Assembly (NCBI GenBank): GCA_023525715.1
Contig: CM042010.1
Location: forward strand, 62,407,229-62,471,228
Source of the DNA: Cichorium intybus
Lineage: Eukaryota > Streptophyta > Magnoliopsida > Asterales > Asteraceae
Reading direction: 5' to 3'
Length of the DNA: 64,000 nt
The notes under the pieces were generated by a model. That model worked only from the letters and a program-made list of their open reading frames with translations, did not search any database and was not told the origin of the DNA. Position 1 is the stretch's first letter. Each line of letters begins with the position of its first letter. Of the stretch, positions 22,261 through 33,879 are shown in pieces. The translations under genes and the position numbers were made by a program.

Positions 22261-22450
22261 AGTTGGAATGTTCTAGAAGATTCTAGAACATTGTGGAAGA
22301 ATCTAGAACGTACCAGAAGAATCTAGAATATTCTAGAAAGGCATGGAAGACCCTAGAAGGTTGCGGAACCTTCTAGAAGATCCTAGAAGACACTGGAACA
22401 TCCTAGAGTACTCTAGAACATGGTAGAACGTTCTAGAAGCATATGGAAGC
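22261..22450 (+). promoter_or_regulatory. heat-shock-element-like array, 19 phased 10-bp units
   Basis: Eighteen of nineteen consecutive 10-base blocks have GAA at block positions 6-8 (the other has GAG), and five have TTC at positions 1-3. At 22266-22288 GAA and TTC alternate every five bases through five units, which is a full heat-shock-factor binding site by the known nGAAnnTTCn rule. The array lies about 100-290 bp upstream of the TATA box. The 3' LTR has the same array at 26954-27143. Whether it responds to heat is an inference. Confidence 0.8.
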
Positions 22451-22551
22451 TAGTAATAGATATAGTGTATGCTAGATAGTTCTAGAATGTTCATGTAAGT
22501 AATAAGTATGTAGGATGTTCTAGAAAATTCTTAAGAGGAGGTGGAAACACC

Positions 22552-22559
22552 TATAAATA
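22552..22559 (+). promoter_or_regulatory. TATA box in 5' LTR of G
   Basis: TATAAATA followed by GGGGTGGAGC; a second copy is at 27245-27252 in the 3' LTR. Confidence 0.7.
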
Positions 22560-22706
22560 GGGGTGGAGCTCATTTGCTCCAAACCATCCAAGAAACACTC
22601 CAAGAAAGCAAAGTGTAGTAGTCTCTCAAAAAGTGTAATATCTTCTTAAGTGGTCTTAATAAAAGTGTTTGTGTTTCCCACAAAAAGATAGTCGTGCTCA
22701 ACAATC

Positions 22707-22718
22707 TGGTATCAGAGC
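22707..22718 (+). other. primer-binding site of G
   Basis: TGGTATCAGAGC starts three bases after the 5' LTR and complements initiator tRNA-Met. Confidence 0.92.
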
Positions 22719-22825
22719 AAGGTTTCTTGATATTAAGTGTTTCTTCTTGTCGTGAGTAGTCTGTGACTCTGCAAGTTTGGTATCAAAACAAGCTTGTTTG
22801 GTATTACTGAGGTACTACCAACACG

Positions 22826-25800
22826 ATGGGTGATCTCCAAGTTGTGGGAGGAATCAAGAAACTCAACAACAACAACTACAACACGTGGGCAACATGCATG
22901 ATGTCCTACTTACAAGGACAAGACCTTTGGGAGGTCGTTGGCGGAAGCGAAACTATGCCGCCGGTAGAAGATGTTAATGGCGCATTGCGCAAATGGAGAA
23001 TCAGAGCAGGAAAAGCAATGTTTGCCTTGAAGACCACAGTCGAAGAAGATATGTTGGAACATATTCGGGACGTGAAGACACCGAAAGAAGCATGGGACAC
23101 GTTTATGACACTTTTCTCAAAGAAGAATGATACGAGACTACAACTTTTGGAGAACGAGCTATTATCAATCTCACAACATGACATGACGATTGCTCAGTAT
23201 TTCCACAAGGTCAAATCTATATGTCGGGAGATTACTGAACTAGATCCAAATTCTGTCATCGGAGAATCTCGAATGAAGAGGATCATCATCCATGGACTGA
23301 GGCCGGAATATAGAAGCTTCGTTATTGCTGTACAAGGATGGCCCGTTCAACCATCTCTTGTAGAATTTGAGAACTTGCTAGCTAGTCAAGAAGCCATGGC
23401 TAAGAAAATGGGCAACATCACGTTGAAGAGTGAAGATGAAGCGCTCTACACAAGTAAAAGTCAGAGAAATTTCAAGCCGATTGCTAAAGGTGGATACAAA
23501 AATACCGACAAAGAAAAATGTCATCAAAGAACCACACAACCATGGAGAACTCAAAAGACCAACCACAAGAGTTCTCGAGGGAAGAGGTTCGAAGGCAATT
23601 GCAATAATTGTGGAAAGTGGGGCCACATGTCCAAAGATTGTTGGTCCAAGAAAAAGTCTATCGAAAGTAACACAGCAACTTCCAAAAAGGAAATTGAAGA
23701 TGAATGGGATGCTGAGGCTCTATATGCCATGGAGGAAAATGAGCTAGCACTCATGGCAACGATGAGAGAGCATATTGATTATGAGAAAGACTGGATCATT
23801 GATTCAGGTTGCTCAAACCACATGACTGGTGGTCAGAAGAAATTACAAAACTTGAAGGAGTACAAAGGGAGTCGTGTGGTACTTACAGCCAACAACTCAC
23901 GGTTGCCGATTGCTCATATTGGAAACACAACAATCGTGCCTGGTAACGAATCTAACTTGGTGTCACTACAAAATGTCTTTCATGTGCCGGGTATGAAGAA
24001 GAACTTGTTGTCAGTGTCACAACTAACATCATCAGGAAACTACGTCTTATTTGGGCCACAAGATGTGAAGGTCTATAAAGATCTTAAGATCTTCGAAAAG
24101 CCAACAATAGAAGGACGGAGAGTGGAGTCTGTTTATGTGCTCTCGGCAGAGTCTGCCTACGTAGACAAGACTCGAAAGAATGAGACAGCTGATCTATGGC
24201 ATGCGAGGTTGGGACACGTTGGCTATCACAAATTGAAGGTAATAATAGAGAAATCCATGCTCAAAGGCCTACCTCAACTTGAAGTCAAAACAGATGTTGT
24301 TTGTGCTGGATGCCAGTATGGTAAAGCTCATCAATTACCATACAAGGAGTCAAAATTCAGAGCAAAGAAGCCGCTAGAGTTAATTCACTCGGATGTGTTC
24401 GGCCCAGTCAAGCAAACATCAGTCAGTAGGATGCGGTACATGTTGACATTTATTGATGACTACTCGAGATATGTATGGGTTTTCTTCATGAAAGAAAAGT
24501 CTGACACATTCTCAAATTTTAAAGAATTCAAGACAACAGTTGAAGGAGAAGTGGGAATGAAGATCCGATATTTACGCTCGGATAACGGGTGAGAATACAC
24601 CTCAGAAGAATTTAAGCAGTATCTGAAAGAATGTGGAATACGTCATCAGTACACATGTGCCAACACACCCCAACAAAATGGTGTAGCAGAGAGAAAGAAT
24701 CGACATCTTGCAGAAATTTGTCGAAGCATGCTACACGCGAAAAATGTCCCAGGAAGATTTTGGGCTGAAGCAATGCGAACTGCTGCCCAGGTGATCAACA
24801 AACTTCCCCAACCAAGGTTAGGTTTCATCTCACCATTTGAGACGCTATGGAACATGAAACCTACAGTTAGCTACTTCTGAGTATTTGGATGCGTTTGCTA
24901 CGTATTTGTGCCTAGTCATTTACGTAGCAAGTTCGACAAGAAAGCAGTCAGGTGTATATTTGTTGGATACGACAATCAAAGAAAAGGGTGGAAGTGCTGT
25001 GATCCAACAAATGGAAGATGCTATACCTCAAGAGATGTAGTATTTGATGAAGCATCTTCATGGTGGTCCTCGGAGAAGAAAGTCTTACCTGACTCAAAAG
25101 ACATTGAAGAAACTCTACAACAGAAGATGGGGGAGCAAACTACACACATTTGGTCAAGTGTTGATGCGCCTGAAGACCAAAGGGACACTGATAATAGCGA
25201 GAAAGAAGTAACTCAACCATACGCCGTTACTGAGACGGAAACACCACCTACACAACTGAGAAGGTCAGAAAGAATCCCAAAGCCAAATCCCAAGTATGCT
25301 AATGCGGCCATTTTAGATGATGGTGTTAAAGAGCCAGATACATATGAAGAAGCATCACAAAACAAAGTTTGGCAAAAGGCTATGGAAGAAGAAATTACAG
25401 CCTTGGAGCAGAATCAAACTTGGGAGCTTGTGCCAAAACCAAGAGACATCAAACCCATATCTTGTAAGTGGGTTTACAAAATAAAGCGTAGCCCAGATGG
25501 ATCAATCGAGAGATACAAGGCTCGCTTAGTAGCTCGGGGGTTCTCTCAACAGTATGGACTAGACTATGACGAAACGTTTAGTCCAGTGGCAAAGATCACT
25601 ACTGTACGAGTTCTGCTCGCACTTGCAGCTAGTAAAGACTGGAAATTGTGGCAAATGGATGTGAAGAATGCTTTCTTGTATGGGGAGTTGGACCGAGAAA
25701 TCTACATGAACCAACCAAAGGGATTTGAGGGTACAACTAATTCCAATCGAGTGTGCAAGTTGAGAAAAGCTCTTTATGGGTTGAAGCAGGCGCCAAGAGC

Positions 25801-26894
25801 TTGGTATGGCAAGATTGCTGAATTTCTTACCCGCAGCGGCTATTCAGTTGCACACGCAGACTCAAGCCTGTTCATCAAAGAAAAAGAAGGAAAACTAGCA
25901 GTTGTCTTGGTTTATGTGGATGATTTGATCATCACTGGGGATGACGAAAGAGAAATTCGTCTAACAAGAGAAAATCTATCGGTTCGCTTCCAAATGAAGG
26001 AGTTAGGAGAGCTTAAACACTTCTTAGGACTAGAAGTTGATCGCACAACAGAAGGGCTGTTTCTCTGCCAACAGAAATATACAAGAGATATACTCCAGAA
26101 GTTTGGCATGTTAGAATGCAAGCCAGTCTCAACACCGATAGAGCCAAATGCTAAGATATGTACACACGAAGGAAAAGAGCTGGAAGATGGAACAATGTAT
26201 CGACAACTGGTGGGTAGTCTTATTTACCTAACTCTGACTCGGCCCGACATTTCTTATGCCGTTGGACTTATGAGTCGGTACATGCAAAGTCCGAAAAAGC
26301 CTCATTTGGATGCTGGTCGAAGGATCTTAAGACACATTAAAGGGACGATTGACTATGGTCTCTTGTACAAAAGAGGAGAAGACTGCAAACTAGTTGGATA
26401 TTGTGATGCAGATTATGCAGGAGACCATGATACCCGAAGGTCAACCACTGGGTATGTTTTCAAGCTCGGGTCAGGAACAATTTCCTACAATTTCCTGGTG
26501 CAGCAAAAGACAACCAACAATATCATTGTCTACTACAGAAGCAGAGTACAAAGCAGCGGCTGTAGCAGCTCAAGAAAGTACTTGGTTGGTACTCTTAATG
26601 GAGGATTTGCATCAGAAAGTTGACTATGCGGTACCACTTTATGGTGACAACCAATCTGCGATTTGTCTTGCTGAAAATCCGGTATTTCATGCTAGAACAA
26701 AGCATGTGGAAGTACAATATCATTTTGTCAGAGAAAAAGTTTTGAAGGAAGAAATCAAGATGCGGCATATCAAGACGGATGAACAAGTAGCCGACTTGTT
26801 TACTAAAGGGCTAAGTACTGGAAAATGTGAGGGCTTTCGTTGTCAGCTGAACATGGTACGACGAATGGGGGCTAGTGCTGAGGGGGAGTGTTGA
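22826..26894 (+). pseudogene. gag-pol: gag-pol polyprotein of G
   Basis: The ATG at 22826 starts a frame of about 1,350 codons. In order: copia gag (to about 23450); a CCHC knuckle CNNCGKWGHMSKDC (23600-23641); aspartic protease IIDSGCSNHM (23796-23825); the integrase zinc head (WHARLGH near 24197) and core with HSDVFGP (24388) and SDNG (24579); RT with YVDDLIITG (25912-25938); RNase H with YCDADYAGD (26399-26425) and VADLFTKGL (26788). Breaks are TGA at 24590-24592, TGA at 24878-24880, and a 10-base tandem duplication of ACAATTTCCT at 26477-26496 that shifts the frame; RNase H resumes in the new frame to 26894. In an intact copy this drives the entire copia cycle. Confidence 0.95.
26875..26888 (+). 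other. polypurine tract of G
   Basis: GCTGAGGGGGAG lies directly before the 3' LTR at 26889. Confidence 0.85.
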
Positions 26895-27396
26895 AGTATC
26901 ATCACTAGCCCAATCAAGACAAGCCCAACAAGTTTAGCCCAATATCTACAAGGAGTTGGAATGTTCTAGAAGATTCTAGAACATTGTGGAAGAATCTAGA
27001 ACGTACCAGAAGAATCTAGAATATTCTAGAAAGGCATGGAAGACCCTAGAAGGTTGCGGAACCTTCTAGAAGATCCTAGAAGACACTGGAACATCCTAGA
27101 GTACTCTAGAACATGGTAGAACGTTCTAGAAGCATATGGAAGCTAGTAATAGATATAGTGTATGCTAGATAGTTCTAGAATGTTCATGTAAGTAATAAGT
27201 ATGTAGGATGTTCTAGAAAATTCTTAAGAGGAGGTGGAAACACCTATAAATAGGGGTGGAGCTCATTGGCTCCAAACCATCCAAGAAACACTCCAAGAAA
27301 GCAAAGTGTAGTAGTCTCTCAAAAAGTGTAATATCTTCTTAAGTGGTCTTAATAAAAGTGTTTGTGTTTCCCACAAAAAGATAGTCGTGCTCAACA
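26889..27396 (+). repeat. 3' LTR of G (508 bp)
   Basis: Same length as the 5' LTR with three substitutions seen by eye, including the full phased GAA array (26954-27143) and the TATA box (27245-27252). Confidence 0.97.
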
Positions 27397-27401
27397 TGGA
27401 G

Positions 27402-28795
27402 GAATGGCAACTCATTTACTCAATTGTTAAAATATGGATTTATGGTACTCTTTTGCCCTCTCTTCTTCAAATGCCATTAAAAAAAGAAAGAAAATGCATT
27501 TACTTTGTGGAATCAACTCGAAACTCTGTTCCGTTCCAATAAAGAGTCGAAAGCTACACAGTTAGAGAATGTGTTGCGTAATGTTGTCATTGGAGATTCT
27601 ACTATCACTAAGTATTGCACAAAAATTAAAACCATCGGACGCCTGCTTAAAAATCTAGATGCAGAAGTCCTGGAAGAAAATCTGGTTATTTACACCATAA
27701 ATGGGAGACGCAACACAAACACAACCTCAACCCATCACAGAAAAACCGTAGGAAATTGCAAACATCGATGCTTGGATCCCAATTATTTTTTTGACCGTAT
27801 GAATTACCATGCATTGAGAGACCTTTTCGAAACCCACTTGTCGGTTTCGGTGTGACACATCATCTTCAACAACCTAAAGATGTGGCTTCATCCAACATGG
27901 AGGAATGGCAACGTATTGACTCAATTGTTAAATATGGATTTATGGTACTCTTTCGCTCTCTCTTCTTCGAATGTCACCAAATGGCATGTCGCCAAAATAT
28001 TATTACGATTCGGCGTGACTCATCATCTTCAACAACCCAAAAAACATGGCTTCATCTAACATGGAGGAATGGCAACGCATTGACTCAATTGTTAGAATGT
28101 GGATTTATGGTACTCTTTCACCCTTTGTTCATCAAATGTCGCTAAAAAAGAAAGAAAATGCATTTACTTTGTAGAATTAACTCGAAACTATGTTCTGTTC
28201 CAACAAAGAGTCGAAAGCTCGGTAGTTAGAGAATGTGTTATGTAATATTGTCATTGTACATTATACTATCACTAAGTGTTGCACAAGAATTAAAACCATC
28301 ACAGACCTGCTTAAAAATCTAGATGTTGAAGTCCTTGAAGAAAATCTGGTTATTTACACCATAAATGACATGTCGCCAAATATTATCACGTTTCGGTGTG
28401 ACTCATCATCTTCAACAACCCAAAAACACAGCTTCATCCAACATGGAGCTATGCAGTTAGACAATATTTGCGTAACATTGTCATTGGAGATTCTACTATC
28501 ACTGAGTATTGCACAAGAATTAAAACCATTGCATACCTGCTTAAAAATCTATATGCTGAAGTCAAAAAATCTGGCTATTGACACCATAAATGGCATGTCG
28601 CCAAAATATTATTACGTTGCCAGTCTTATTCGTCATCAAAATCCTCTACCCTCGTTCTTTGAGACTCGATCCATGCTTCTTGTAGTAGAAAAATGTATGC
28701 ACCAAAACGACCGCAAAAACACGGGTCCCTCGCCTTTTGATCACTCCTCTTCATTGACTGTTCTTTCCACTGGTCAATCTAGTCGACCTTAACTT
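27402..28795 (+). pseudogene. gag region of F with repeated internal duplications
   Basis: Parts of the copia gag are present up to four times. The segment starting ATGGAGGAATGGCAAC occurs near 27396, 27898 and 28060, with a diverged copy near 28441; the segment ending ATTTACACCATAAATG occurs near 27690 and 28355, with a diverged copy near 28585. The translated core (LENVLRNVVIGDSTITKYC and similar) is recognisable as copia gag but no copy is complete. The tail near 28800-28850 has a Gly/Arg-rich stretch like the nucleocapsid end. Confidence 0.7.
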
Positions 28796-29459
28796 TACCG
28801 TGGTGGTGGTAGCAGTGGACGTGGAGAGTGGCATGGCAGGAGAAATCCTTGTGGTGGCAGGTCCGACGATAGAGGGGCATAACAAATTTTAGTGGTCAAC
28901 ATCTAGTTTCGACAGGATGGGGGTTTGGTTGGTACCCTCTCACCGACATGGGCCCCTTCCACGACACTTCAACAGGCCAGAATTCAGTTTGGGCTCCCAA
29001 CTCTCTGCAACAGTTTCAGCAATCTAGTGGACCGGCCCAACAACCGCAAGCCTATGTTGCTGCCCAATAGATAATGCCTAATCCTCATTGGGCCTGGTTT
29101 GGCCCGATAGTCCCTCAACACCATCAAGATCAAGCCACAGCCCTTCCTGAGCTCCTCAACACGATGTCATTAAACAATCCTAATAACAACGACCGGTGTA
29201 TGGACACCAAGGCTACTGCAAATCTTCATTCAGACGCAGAATCTTTAAAAGCTCCTAGTGATCGGAAGCTTTATCCTTCACTATTAGTCGGGGATGGATC
29301 TAAAATTTCTATAAGTAACATGGGTGATATCGATCTACCTTATTCAAATCTGTATCGTACCCTTCTTTTAAAAACGTCCTTATTACTCCTAATATTATTA
29401 AAAACCTCATTTTTGGTCTCATTTTACTACTAGTAATTTGTGTAGCATTGAATTTGATT
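28796..29459 (+). other. gag-integrase linker of F
   Basis: A Gln/Pro-rich open stretch (29074-29433) resembles the low-complexity gag tail and protease region of copia elements, without a recognisable active site. No independent gene is seen. Confidence 0.45.
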
Positions 29460-32215
29460 CATTAGGTTAGTCTGTGCACGATTTTCAGATAAAACGAACA
29501 CTTCTACAATGTGACACCACGGGAGATCTATATCATGTCATCACTCCATCTCCTCAGGTGTTTGTCTCCATCAGTCCGGCTCTTTGGCATCAGCGCCATC
29601 TGGGTCACCCAACTTTTCAGCATTTGGTTTCTAGCAATTTGATTCCATGGAAATGAATAAAAATTTTTCTCTATGTCATTCTTGTCAACTTGGCAAACAT
29701 ACAAGACTACCTTTTGTTCTATCTGATTCTGTTTCAACTATTCCTCTTTGCTTTAATTCATTATGATATTTGGACCTCTCTCATTACGAGTACTAGTGGA
29801 ATCAAATGTTACATTATTTTTCTTGATAATTTCTCTCATTTTGTGTGGGTGCATCCCTTGAGGTGTAAGTCGGATGTATTTAGTAAATTTCATCATTTTA
29901 TCCGGTATGTAAAATCTCATTTCAACACTGAAATTCAGTCGTTTCAATGTGACAACTGGGGAATTCAATAACACTTAATTTAAATAATCTTTTCTCTTCT
30001 AATGGTATTCATATCCATTTCCATGTCCATATAACTCTCAATAATACTGTAAATCTGAGCAAATGCTTAGAATTATCAATAACATGGTTCGAACTCTTCT
30101 TTTTCATACTCATCTTCCTCCCACTTTATGGGTTGAAGCTTTACATATGGCTACTCATCTTCTAAACATTCTCACATCATCTACACTTCACAATGACACT
30201 CCCTTCCGCAAGTTGTTCAACAAATGACCCTCCTACACACACCTTTGTGTTTTTGGTTGCCTATGTTACCCTCATGTTCCTACAACCTACAAACTTGCTC
30301 CTAGATCAACTCCATGTGTGTTTCTCGGCTATCCCTCTCAACATTGGGGTTTCCACTACCTAAGCCTTGAAAAAAAGAAGATCATTATCTCTCATCATGT
30401 AACGTTTAATGTGACTATTTTTTGCTTGGATCCATGACCCCTGATACTCCACCGTCATATGAGCTCCTTGATAGCCTCGCTGATCATAATGCCATTTCCT
30501 CCACTTTCCAACAAACACCACTAAACACCCCCACCACCTCCACCACTGCCCATCCCACTCCGTATCCGACAGCTCCCACTTCTACCACATCACCCGCTCG
30601 GCAAATCATACATATGCCACGACTGGCGGATCGGATCTATCACCTACCGCTGCATCGGACGTTGATGTCACTATCCCGGTAGCCCCCTTGCCGACAGCTA
30701 GCTCTTCTCATCCCTCATCTGTGTCCACTCATCCTATGGCCACTAGATCTTGTCATGGCATAGTAAAACCAATTTAAAAAATTAACCCTCATGTTGACTC
30801 CTCCTCAGTACCACATAATTACTTACAAGATTTTAAAATTGTAACTGGTTTAATGTAATGAAGGATGAATATAATGCTCTCATCACTAATAAGATATGGA
30901 TGTTGGTCCCTCTTCCCAGTGGTGCAAATGTCATTATTGTATTTGGTTGTTTAAAAAGAAAGAACACACCAACGGATCTCGTGTTCGATACCAAGCTTGC
31001 CTTGTAGCCAATGGTCATAGCCAAGCAACCAGGTATAGATTGAAATGAGACATTTGTCGTGTGCTCAAACCCATAGCTATTCACACCGTTCTCACATTAG
31101 TTGTGTCCCAGCACTGGCCTGTTCAGCAACTGAATGTGAACAATGTTATCCTTCATGGTGATATTTGTGAGACTGTCTATATGCACCAACCACAAGGGTT
31201 TCGGGATGCTCGTCATCTAAATCATGTGTGTTTACTGTAGATATCTCTATATGTCCTTAAAGAGACTCCGCAAGCCTGGTTTAATCGATTTGCTCCGTTT
31301 ATTTTTCAGATTGTATTTTCTAACAGTCGCTGTGACTCCTCATTGGTCATTCATCGACAGGGCATACACACATCATATCTTCTTCTCTACATTGATGACA
31401 TTGTTCTAACTGCATCCTCTCTTGAGCTCTTACAGCGGATCATCTCCATATGAGGACTGTGTTCTCGATGACTGATCTTAGTGATCTTAATTTTTTCCTT
31501 GGCATTAAGGTCACTGATGACAAGCCTGGTATGTTTCTGTCCCGATAGAAATATGCCTTGGAGATCCTTGAACGTGCATGCATGCTTAACTGTAAACCTA
31601 CACGTACTCCAGTCAATACTTCATCAAAATTTGAACCTTTTGGCCCCTCCGGTTACTAATCCCACATTATACAGGATCCTTGCAAGGGCTCTTCAGTACC
31701 TTAGGTTCACACGACTAGACATTGCATACGCGTAATTAGATATGTTTGTTCGTGCATGATCCCCGCAAGCCTCACTTCACAACTCTTAAACATATAGTAT
31801 GATATATTCGTGGCTCGACTGATCATGGCTTACAACTTTATACTTCCTCTGTGCGTGATCTAATTGCTCTTTGATGCAGATAGGCAAGGTGTCCCAGTAT
31901 TAGACGTTCCACATCTAGGTACTGTGTCTTTTTGGGTTAGAATCTATATGACATGGTACCGTCTCTCTGTCAAGAGCCAAAGAAAAGTACATGGGAGCGG
32001 CCAATGTCGTAGTTGAAACATTTTGTATCCGTATAACCTTCTCCGTGAACTTCATCAGCATCCTCCCACCATGATTGTACATTGTGATAATGGAAGTGTT
32101 GTCTATTTGTCTACAAATCCAGTCCAACACCACTGCACCAAGCATATTGAGATTGATATTTCATTTATTCATGAAAAGTTGCTATTGGTAAGATTCATGT
32201 TTTATATGTTTCGTC
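29460..32215 (+). pseudogene. pol remnant of F: integrase, RT, RNase H
   Basis: Frames change often. The integrase head shows WHQRHLGHPTFQHL (about 29583-29625); the core shows IIFLDNFSHFVWVHPL (29815-29862) and LPPTLWVEALHMATHLLN (near 30120). The tail shows CVFGCLCYPHVPTTYKLAPRSTPCVFLGYP (30245-30340). A Pro/Thr/Ser-rich linker follows (30430-30700), then heavily decayed RT (30830-31500) and RNase H with VHCDNGSVVYLSTNPV (32075-32122). Many stops make this an old copy. Confidence 0.8.
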
Positions 32216-32336
32216 TTTGTCCCAATATGATGATATCTTCATGAATGGTCTACCATCTACCCTATTTCTCGATTTTCGATCTAGTTTGAACATCCGTGAT
32301 CCTCCGCCCGTTCCAACCGCGGGAGGTGTTAGTGTA

Positions 32337-32464
32337 TATTTATATTTGTATTCTCTTTGTAAAGGGCCTTGCCCTTGTTTTTTGTATGTATTTTGTATAA
32401 GCCCAGTCCATACATATCCATTGTAATCTCTATGTATTATTGTTTTATGATATGAGATCATTCG
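32337..32464 (+). repeat. 3' LTR of F (about 128 bp)
   Basis: TGTTAGTGTATATTTATATT start, preceded by GCGGGAGG, matching 21710-21846 with several substitutions and small gaps. Confidence 0.75.
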
Positions 32465-32465
32465 T

Positions 32466-33879
32466 GGGAAATTATCTTGTATACACCCATAACCGATAGC
32501 TCGATATCTCGTCTTGATAAAGCATCGATGGCCTTATTTGAACTTCCTGGTATAAAATATTGAAGTCATAACCAAGGAGTTTGGTTACCCACTTTTGATA
32601 ATGGCGTTCGATTATACTTTGGTCTAAAAGCTACTTCAAACTTTGTAGATTAGATTAAACTACAAACTTTTGACCCAATAAGTTTCGAAATAACAACCAC
32701 AATTGCCATGAGTTCTTTTTCATAAATTTCCTTTGATGTGCTCGGACTCGCAAAGCTTGGCTATGAGAAGCAACCAGTCTCTCATTTTTCACAAGAACAA
32801 CTCCAAGACCTCCTCCCGATGCATTTTTTCTATGAAAAACGGTTTAGAAAATCTATTAACGCCAAAACCAGTGCTGACATCAATGCACTTTTTAATAGTT
32901 CAAACGATAATTGTGCTTCATGGTTCCACCCAAAATTATTCTTTTTGAGCATATCGGTCAACGGTTTTGCCAATTTTCCATATCCCCGAATAAACATCTA
33001 ACAATAACCAGATAAACCAAGAAAACGCCTTAAGTGCGTAATAGTATTTGGTTGAGGCAAAGAAATCATTTAATGTAATTTTTCAAGTCTATTCCACCCC
33101 GTCTCTAGAAATTACATGTCCCAAATAACCGATCCTTTGCTTAGCGAATTCACTTTTTTATTAGCATAAAGTTATTGACGCTTAAGCACCTGTTATACTA
33201 GCTTCATGTGTTCAACATGATCCTCTTGATTGTTTCTTTAAATCAATATATCATCAAAAAACACTTGGACGAACTGCCTTAGAAATGGTTAAAACAAATT
33301 GTCATTCATCAATGATTGAAAAGTGGTCAGAGTATTTGTGAGACCGAATGACATTACCGAAAATTTGCAATGCCCTTTGTATGCTCTAAAGGCGGTCTTA
33401 TGTACATCTTCTTCTCTTATGTGTATTTGGTGGTATTCCACTTTTAAATTGATTTTTGTAAAGTATGATGCACCATGTAATTCGTCTAATAATTCATCAA
33501 TAAATAGGAATTGGGAATTTCTTAGGTATTGTACCTTTGTTAAGAGTGTGATAGTCAATAAAAAACGCCAACATCTGTCTTTTTATTGACAAGTAGAATG
33601 GGGCTCGAAAAAGTGCAATTATACCTTCTTCTAAGATCTCTTTAACAAGTTTCTCGATCTCGTTCTTTTGGAATTTAGGATACCAGTAGGGTTGGATATT
33701 GATAGGTTCTATTCCGTCTTTAAGAATGATTCCATGTTCCGACTTTCTTATTGGGGTAGGCCTTTTGGTGCTTGGAACGCATCATTAAATTATACAATTA
33801 CTTCTTTAAACACAACCGGGTATTTATCTTGTGAATCTTTCAAAAATTCCAAATTACACAATTCAATAAGTACCGTGTG
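32466..33879 (-). pseudogene. protease-RT linker, RT and RNase H of E2
   Basis: On the minus strand, the linker (33870-33660) retains YPVVFKEV and GLP-like wording. RT (33600-33270) retains DELLDELHGASYFTKINL, YHQIHIREEDVHKTAF and FGLTN, and reads into a catalytic box FVQVFFDDIL across stops. RNase H (about 33000-32500) retains a KEIYEKELMAIV-like stretch across frames. The segment ends at the F boundary on the left and at H1 on the right. Confidence 0.78.

Larger units (their letters stand above)
22196..22703 (+). repeat. 5' LTR of G (508 bp)
   Basis: It starts TGTTGAAGTATC and ends GTGCTCAACA. It includes the 10-bp phased GAA array (22261-22450), a TATAAATA box (22552-22559) and a short R/U5 region. 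Confidence 0.97.
22196..27396 (+). mobile_element. young Ty1/copia element G, complete
   Basis: Two 508-bp LTRs (22196-22703 and 26889-27396) differ by eye at only three positions. The duplication TGGAG lies at 22191-22195 and 27397-27401. Primer-binding site, gag-pol, and polypurine tract are all present. Low LTR divergence means a recent insertion, yet pol has two stops and a frameshift. Confidence 0.97.
21710..32465 (+). mobile_element. decayed short-LTR Ty1/copia element F, interrupted by G
   Basis: Two short similar LTRs (about 21710-21846 and 32337-32464) start TGTTAGTGTATATTTATATT. A tRNA-Met-like primer site follows the first and a GCGGGAGG purine tract precedes the second. Between them are copia gag, integrase, RT and RNase H remnants on the plus strand. 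G is inserted at 22196-27396. F itself lies inside the integrase gene of E2. Exact LTR 3' ends and the target-site duplication are not clear because the ends have diverged. Confidence 0.8.

Noticed and set aside
30422..30682. Pro/Thr/Ser-rich ORF in F as a separate gene
   Set aside because: It lies between integrase tail and RT, where copia elements always have a variable low-complexity linker.
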